Shown here: piece by piece, positions 58,265 through 64,000 of the stretch | Layout: each line of letters begins with the position of its first letter | Numbering within the stretch: the first letter of the stretch is position 1 | Assembly: GCA_036245525.1 (NCBI GenBank) | Contig: BTPG01000004.1 | Location: 16,855,631 to 16,919,630, forward strand | Source: Semisulcospira habei | Taxonomy: Eukaryota > Mollusca > Gastropoda > Semisulcospiridae | Direction of reading: 5' to 3' | DNA length: 64,000 bases | Position numbers and translations under genes: made by a program | Notes under the pieces: generated by a model | What the model was told of the DNA's origin: nothing | The model's database searches: none | The model's input: only the letters and a program-made list of their open reading frames with translations

Positions 58265-61200
58265 TCAGTTATTTCTGGGTTTCTTCTTCAGAGGGCTGCT
58301 CGAGATAGTCACGGGAGGTCGCTGGTGGTTGTTTCCTTTGACGTTGCCCTGTGGCGTGATGGTCAGTGCCAGCTGGCGCTGAAGCCTTATCGAATTCTCC
58401 TGGTAGGCGAACTGAAGCAAGTTGGGATTTTCAGCTGTTCTACCTATGGCTCTGTGGCGACCAAAATGTTCCTCTATGGGGTCCTGGCAAAACTTGTTTG
58501 ACAGAACAAATTCAACCCCATTGGCCAGCATGAACTTGGTCGCCTCAACAAACCCATGAACTGTCATTACTAGGCCCCTGTACGTCTGAAATGACAAAAA
58601 CATCTTGGCCCTCTCAGCACGGGTGAAGGGCCCGGGCCTGTTCTCCACAGAAGATCGCCACTCCTCGAGGAACTGCAGGAATTCTGTTTGTAAATAATTA
58701 AATCGAGGATCATCTACCTGGGTATAAGCACTCAGGTCAGGTTTTCTCTTTCTCTCTGCTTCCAAAAGGTGTCTCGAGTTCAAACAGTCAAAGAATCGAT
58801 CCATGTGGAGGATGAACTTTGCCATCTCCTGTCTGTCAGGCCCCCCAAATTGTTGCATGATGCGCCCAACTCGCTCACTCAGTGCCTGTGCAGCCAGACG
58901 GACATTCATGACTGAGTGTGGACTCAGGTGTACATGCTGCAGCGTGAGGCGAGTGCGTGCCAGGCCCCTCTGCATATCGGCGTGGTACAAGTCAGCAATG
59001 TGCCGCCACAGCATGTACTCCCCATCCTTCCAAAGCAGTCTTGTAGTGGATCCCTCTGCGCTGCTGACCAGATTGTTGCGAACTGTCTTGATGAGGTGGG
59101 GAGGGTCACTGATGAAATAGATCCACCTATCTGGGGCAAAAAAATTGAGTGTTTTAAAACATATTTCCTCCTGCCTGCCGTGCATTTGATACAGACGCTG
59201 ATTGGCTGGTGCCTTGTCACTGGTGCTGACGATGACTTGGAGGCCAGCATCTTCAAGACGGCCAACTGCATTCCAAAACAAGGGATACAACTGGTCAGAT
59301 GTTGCTGTTCTGGTAGGGAATAATCCCAAACTCATCTTTAATGTAGAGTTTACCCCCACAACATAAAAGACAAGGGCATGAGAAGCAAGTTTCTTTGGTC
59401 TGCATTCAAAATCCCATTCGTCCTTGCTGTTTATGAAGCCCACCAATTCCCCCATGCGATTGTCGAAGACAAGATCGGATTTAATTGACATCTCGTCGTG
59501 TAAAAGAACGACAAACCGTTGATTTGCTGGCAGGCGCTCTGCAATACGCTTTAATTCTTCCCAGACTTCTGGCTGAAATCCTTGCTGTGGATGTACAGCT
59601 GATGTGTACTCTCGCAAGGTGCTCTTACCTGGTAGCTTCAAGATGCCAGTCTTTCTGAGAGTTTCATAAGCCGTCTCACTCTTGGAGTGGATGAGGATGG
59701 CAAGTCGGATCATCATGGGATGCCATCTCATTCCATGTTCTTTGGTAAGGAAGGCCTTTTGTTGCTCCTCCCAAAACAACTTTTGAAGGGGATTGTTTAA
59801 GTTCCCCATCACCCCCTGTTGCAGGTCACGATGCAAATCCTCTGACAATACAACAGAGTCATTAGCAAGTTTAGACTTAAATTTCTCAAGTTCCTTTTGT
59901 AGAGTATTGTTCTGTCTTCTCGCATGTTTTAGTGCTTCTTTCAGCTTATTGTTGTGAAGCGATCGGAGAGAGTCATTTGGTTTCAGTGGCTGCATCATCC
60001 TGCTGTCATGCCTCTTCTTTTTTTCCATCAATAGAGCTTCAGCTTGATGGCATGGTCTGCACCACTCTCCTTTGTTGTCTGGCTGATACAGAAGCTGGCA
60101 GTGGATGGATCTTACACATGAAGTATGTTGCATCGCCCCGTTGACCACCAAGTACTGAATGTGCTGGTAATATGATGTCTTGCTATCAGGTGGCCCCGCA
60201 AACTGTTGCAGCGGTGCTGATGTGATGCCTGTGCACACATCCATGGCCTGCAGCTCTCTCAGAAAAGCACTAAGTTTCTTGCCTTCAAGGTCAGCTCCCA
60301 AGTGGGCTGCAGGAATACCAATAACCTGCAGAACAAAAATAAACATAATTAGTTAAATTTGCAGCAACACAGCATATTAATTTTTACCATAGCCACCACG
60401 GCTTATCCAAATCACTCTAAGTACCTTTTAATTTTTAGTGAACCGCGTTCCGTTAGCCCTTATTTTGGTTCTTCCATGCATTTTATGCTTAATAATGGCA
60501 CTATTTATTTTAACAAATCCAAAGAAGACAGATTTCAAGTTTGGAAAAAAGGAATCCAGACATGATTTCCAGATCTTTTAATCTTCAATCAAATTTTCCA
60601 AGATCACTATAATTTCAATTATACATTTAATTTGTTTAGCACCATTTCAATACAATAGTGCTCAAAGCACTTATACACACTCACGCAATTTAAGACAATA
60701 TGTAGAAATTATATCACGATATAACACTTTGGCTTAAAATAAATAATAAAAAACAACATTGCAACATTTTAATTTTGATACTGGTTCATGTCACAAAAAA
60801 AAGCTGCATAAAAATAAAAATAAAAAATTAAAAAATATAAAAATAATCTACAAGCACAAACAGAAAAAGAAGGGAACAAAGAGGCGCACGCTCGTCATTT
60901 TCAAGCACAAAATCAATGACTACTTGATTCTGTAAAAAAAAAAAAAAAAGACAGAAATAGCATTCAAGAACAATGATTGTAACATACCTTCACATTTGCA
61001 AGAAGGTGTGGGGTTCCCATGCTGACAACTATCCTCCACTGGTTTTTCTCTGATGGCAGTCCAATCTGCAGTGATGACGGTGTGCTTTCCATCATCACCC
61101 ACCCTGGTGGCAAAGTCTTTCTTGCATCTCTTTGTACATCTTCAAAGGTTCGGTAGCAAATTCTTACTGGCACAGGAGGTGGCTCTCGTGCAGTCTGTAA

Positions 61201-62280
61201 AAAACAAAAGTATATCACACCTATCACACATACACATACACATATTATATACACACACACACACACACACACACATCTATATATATGCATTTCTGCTCAA
61301 CTACACATTCACCCAGGCAAACTGTATTGTCAGTTTGATTTTGTTTTTTACTAGATACAATTTCGTACCAAGTGCTGTGTACTTCTTGTATGAAGTTTTA
61401 ATTTTCATTCACACTTTTGAACTAAAGCAGTTTGTTTTGGATGCTTTTACTAAAATGTTGATGAAAGTTATGAAAAACGCATGATCAAAATAAAGTTAGC
61501 AGAAAATTGAGAAATACAAACTTGCGGCCAACAATAAAATTAATGTCTACTACTTACTGGCTCTGGCCTCATAGTTTTGCTTGTTTCGATGGATTTTCTT
61601 GGCATCCAGTGAAGCGGCATACTACCGGGAACAAGTCCTGTGCACCTGCCTGTTGGCCCTGCAAAATTTGTACACTGAACATAAATATCTGCATTTATCA
61701 TGATGAGACAGAAACTTGTAAGTTACCACAGTATCGTTATTGTCTACAAGAAATTTTAGTTAGGCCTACAGAGTTAAAGGTGCACAATAAAATTTTAAAA
61801 CAGATGAATACAAAATCTGTTAAAGTATACGATCTAATATATAAAATAGATATAATTTAATTATTGAAATTTGCGCATTGCTGGTCCCGTACACTAACGA
61901 CATTACGGTAACAAACAACACTGGAAAGTAACAGACCGGTCAGACCACTCACTCCGGCACACCGCATAAAAGCTCCGTATTAACAATAAAAGCTAATATT
62001 ACATGAATAATAACACGAAAACATGTGCAAGCATTTCATCAAACTTACCTCGTTTCAAACAGTTCTCATCAAAGTGACGAGAGCAGATCAATGCCTTATC
62101 TGCATTGAAACTTGTGTCGCAACGGTTGATGGCTTGTATCAAATCACTTCGCCATTTGTTAATGTCTGAATTTTTCCCAGCCTTAGGGATGGACAAAAAC
62201 GACAACCCCCTGCATTTTCCGGCTGTTGTATGACAGCCCACAACGCAGCAATTCCGGTTAGATCGCATCGCCATTTTCAT
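58265..62280 (-). CDS. THAP/P-element-type transposase, four exons, 866 residues
   Basis: Exons in transcript order are 62049-62280, 61558-61658, 60988-61194 and 58265-60325, all with GT-AG borders and one continuous frame. Residues 1-95 form a THAP zinc finger: CCVVGC, Trp43, ICSRHF (C-x2-H), with the AVPTIF-like end VPGSMPLHWMP supplied by exon 2. Residues 250-272 hold further Cys pairs, and about 300-335 is a coiled coil (NNTLQKELEKF). The RNase-H-like core follows: LLHDEM (Asp457), STSDKAPANQRL (Asp550), SDPPHLIKTVRNNL (at 587) opening the GTP-binding insertion region, and NKFCQDPIEEHFGRHR with the putative catalytic Glu798. Length fits the family (Drosophila P about 750, human THAP9 about 900). 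A second in-frame ATG two codons in is an alternative start. All expected domains and no stop make it a good candidate for a working enzyme that cuts and integrates the element in the nucleus. The assignment of catalytic residues is by analogy. Confidence 0.92.
61248..61274. repeat. (CA)n in transposase intron 2
   Basis: About 13 CA units lying between the second and third transposase exons. Confidence 0.85.
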
Positions 62281-62341
62281 GCACGAAATTACGCCACAAA
62301 ATAATAACTGGAAACTTTCGCCAAACTTGCAAAGATGCCAC

Positions 62342-62378
62342 CGGAAGTAACTGATCCCTTGTCTGCAAGTTTGACCTT
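62342..62378 (-). promoter_or_regulatory. Subterminal inverted repeat and promoter-proximal block, right
   Basis: Complement of the left block: AAGTTTGACCTT, TCCCTT and CGGAAGT on the plus strand. CCGGAAGT is a consensus ETS site about 60 bases upstream of the transposase ATG. No TATA box is evident. Confidence 0.65.
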
Positions 62379-62407
62379 AGACCCATACTATTTCGACCTT
62401 GACCCCA

Positions 62408-62436
62408 AGACAGCCATCCAGTAATAAAGGTCCGTG
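62408..62436 (-). repeat. 29-base terminal inverted repeat, right
   Basis: Exact complement of the left repeat and ends GGTCCGTG. Confidence 0.95.
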
Positions 62437-62444
62437 GTTGATTG
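62437..62444. repeat. 8-base target duplication, right
   Basis: GTTGATTG, identical to 52783-52790. Confidence 0.95.
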
Positions 62445-62533
62445 TTTATCTTATATTCAGCGCCGCTTAGTGCGGACTCTAGTGCGGCCAGAGTCCACAG
62501 TACACTGCATTATCTCTGCCATATGGACATCGT

Positions 62534-62567
62534 AAAAAAAAAAAAATAAAAAAAAAAAAAAAAAAAT
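62534..62567. repeat. A-rich tract
   Basis: Poly(A) with one T; no retroposon body recognised. Confidence 0.85.
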
Positions 62568-62624
62568 TATGATGTCAATAACCTACGAGCACACGAAGTG
62601 CACAACAGCACAATCTCTCTCTCA

Positions 62625-62625
<1 letters not shown>

Positions 62626-62710
<85 letters not shown>
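62626..62710. repeat. (CA)n microsatellite
   Basis: About 42 CA units following a short CT run. Confidence 0.95.
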
Positions 62711-62712
<2 letters not shown>

Positions 62713-63830
62713 TATACACTGCTTTAAACCACCCCATCCCTTCCCAGCAACATACATCCACTTCCCTCTTTCCTATCACATAAGATCCAGAATCAGAATA
62801 AAAGACAGTTAACAGTTCGCTAGGAAAAAGACGGTGAGCTAAATGTTAAATGCCTGAAGAAAAAAAAAAGTCTTTAAGTGAAGTTTCAACTGGGATAATG
62901 TGGGCAGATTCCGCATTTAAATTGGCAGCGAGTTCCACACACTTGGGGCTAAAAAGGTGAAAGAACGCTATAAAATAATATATTGGTTTGTTCTATAAGG
63001 ACATACATAATAATACGTAATAACTACATAACCTAACACACACAAAAATTAATTTAAATTTCACAGCAATTTTTTTACACGAAAAGTGAGGCGGGGCGGA
63101 GGGGGGCGGGGGGGGGGGTGGACTCTTTTATCCTCGTTTTGAAACTTTGTTTTTATCAGCTATCACCAAGCCTGAATTAATTATAAATTCCGTCATGGAC
63201 TAATTTTAAAATACTACCGACAGCCAAAGGGTTACAGAGGTACTCGATCTCACAACGGTCATCCCATGCCTGTGGACATCGACTTTTCGCTCTTGTCCGA
63301 TGATTGACTGACCAACTGCTAGCAATTTGCAAATTACTGTTAAATCCCCTATCCGCCACCCCGACCACTCACTCCCCCACCCCTTTCAGGAAGCCATCCC
63401 CCACTGTGCGCGCACACGCCACACCGCCACAAACCATCGCTCTAATTTTCTGAAAAGCACGAAAAAGCAGTTGTGTGTCGGTCTGTGACTTTTGACTTTA
63501 CTGATCAATGCCACAAGTTCGCAGAACAGAACACAGTTTGTAATCATCATTAAAACCTTCCGCGTCCAGAGCAAAGTGCCGTAGACGCGTCGAACACGAC
63601 ATTTTAAGGGGAGTGCTTGATTATTGGTGTATATCCCGCGAATCTTAGGTAGTGCTTAGCGGACGACCCGAAAATGTCAGTTCTTTGGCTCTGAAAACGA
63701 AAAGGAAATAGTGAAACAGTACCCCTCCACCACCCCAGCACACTTTCTACCCGCACCCTACATTTATCCTCCACCCCGAGCACGCGTCGTAAATCTAATC
63801 CGTTTTCAGAAGCCTTTTGACGCGAACAGT
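62711..63830. other. Non-coding stretch with palindrome remnants
   Basis: No gene. ACCGACAGCCAAAGGGTTA at 63217-63235 is the right end of a CGCGATGAT-family element. 63475-63535 is a worn TGGTCTGTGATTTTGG palindrome. Confidence 0.5.
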
Positions 63831-64000
63831 GGATGAACTCATTCTGCCCGTGACACGCCACAGCAAGATATGGCTCGACCATGATAGTTCAAGGGTGGTG
63901 GCAGAATAGCTTGGCGCCTACAGGCGCCAATCTATTCTGCCACCACCCTTGAACTATCGAGGTCGATCGGTCTCCTGAATTGTAATGCAGTCTTCAGAGG
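63831..64000. mobile_element. GGCGCC-core palindromic MITE, cut by the window end
   Basis: Starts GATGAACTCATTCTGCCC (no intact TTAA), apex GGCGCCTACAGGCGCC, arms GGTGGTGGCAGAATAGCTTG with one mismatch. The right end lies beyond the window. Confidence 0.8.

Larger units (their letters stand above)
52791..62436. mobile_element. Complete P-superfamily transposon with two convergent genes, 9,646 bases
   Basis: The limits are set by perfect 29-base terminal inverted repeats and an 8-base target duplication. The element encodes a THAP/P-type transposase on the minus strand (58265-62280) and an unrelated-looking 323-residue protein on the plus strand (52914-54956). Both genes start within about 160 bases of their end and read inward. 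The middle (54957-58264) holds two minisatellites and two nested insertions. I see none of the palindromic elements that fill the surrounding DNA. Perfect ends, matching target duplications and two unbroken spliced frames point to a recent and possibly active copy. Drosophila P is about 2.9 kb with one gene; the size and second gene are what is unusual here. Confidence 0.93.

Noticed and set aside
58803..59323. Plus-strand frames of 105-135 codons inside the transposase exon
   Set aside because: Antisense shadows of the last transposase exon.
60359..60900. Possible extra exon upstream of the large transposase exon
   Set aside because: The AT-rich intron has no open frame with consistent splice phase, and the exon 3 to exon 4 junction closes the frame without it.

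Overview
This window is nuclear DNA of an animal, most likely a marine mollusc and probably a gastropod. That is an inference from style, not from a marker gene. The window has metazoan splice sites, long (GA)n, (CA)n, (ATT)n and (ATTT)n microsatellites, non-LTR retrotransposon tails, and repeats carrying the GTTTAACGTCC / GGACGTTAA block that I associate with molluscan interspersed repeats. I see no host single-copy gene, rRNA, tRNA, CRISPR or prokaryotic operon. Almost every supportable feature is a mobile element or a repeat.

The centrepiece is a complete 9,646-bp DNA transposon at 52791-62436. It has perfect 29-bp terminal inverted repeats starting CACGGACC, a conserved subterminal inverted repeat, and an 8-bp target duplication GTTGATTG on both sides, which is the P-superfamily signature. 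It carries two intact, spliced genes that converge on each other. On the minus strand is a four-exon THAP/P-type transposase of 866 residues. On the plus strand is a four-exon gene for a 323-residue protein of unknown function. The two promoter-proximal ends are related inverted copies, so the two genes may be expressed together. Between them lie two minisatellites, a retroposon insertion with a 15-bp target duplication, and a Harbinger-like MITE with a TTA duplication.

The other ~54 kb is a dense graveyard of short palindromic elements. At least four families end in, or sit inside, TTAA...TTAA: a ~215-bp type with a GGCGCC core, a ~65-bp CATAGAT/CTCATGAG hairpin that is often the centre of a ~215-bp TTAA unit, a ~92-bp CGCGATGAT type and an ~82-bp GGATACGCGG type. 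Two further palindrome families (TGGTCTGTGATTTTGG and GTGCGCG cores) lack obvious TTAA ends. Together they make more than 70 copies, with none seen inside the P-like element. Three reverse-transcriptase C-terminal fragments are present: 1264-2112, 10630-11215 and 41655-42242. There is also a ~1.7-kb foldback element (7702-9423), an inverted pair of ~550-bp dispersed repeats (14.2 and 36.7 kb), a Tc1/mariner-like MITE (49260-49437), a recent 164-bp tandem duplication (24121-24448), and one proline/threonine-rich open frame of uncertain status (45785-46663).

Coordinates of repeats were read by eye and may be off by a few bases. Identities are estimates from visual comparison.
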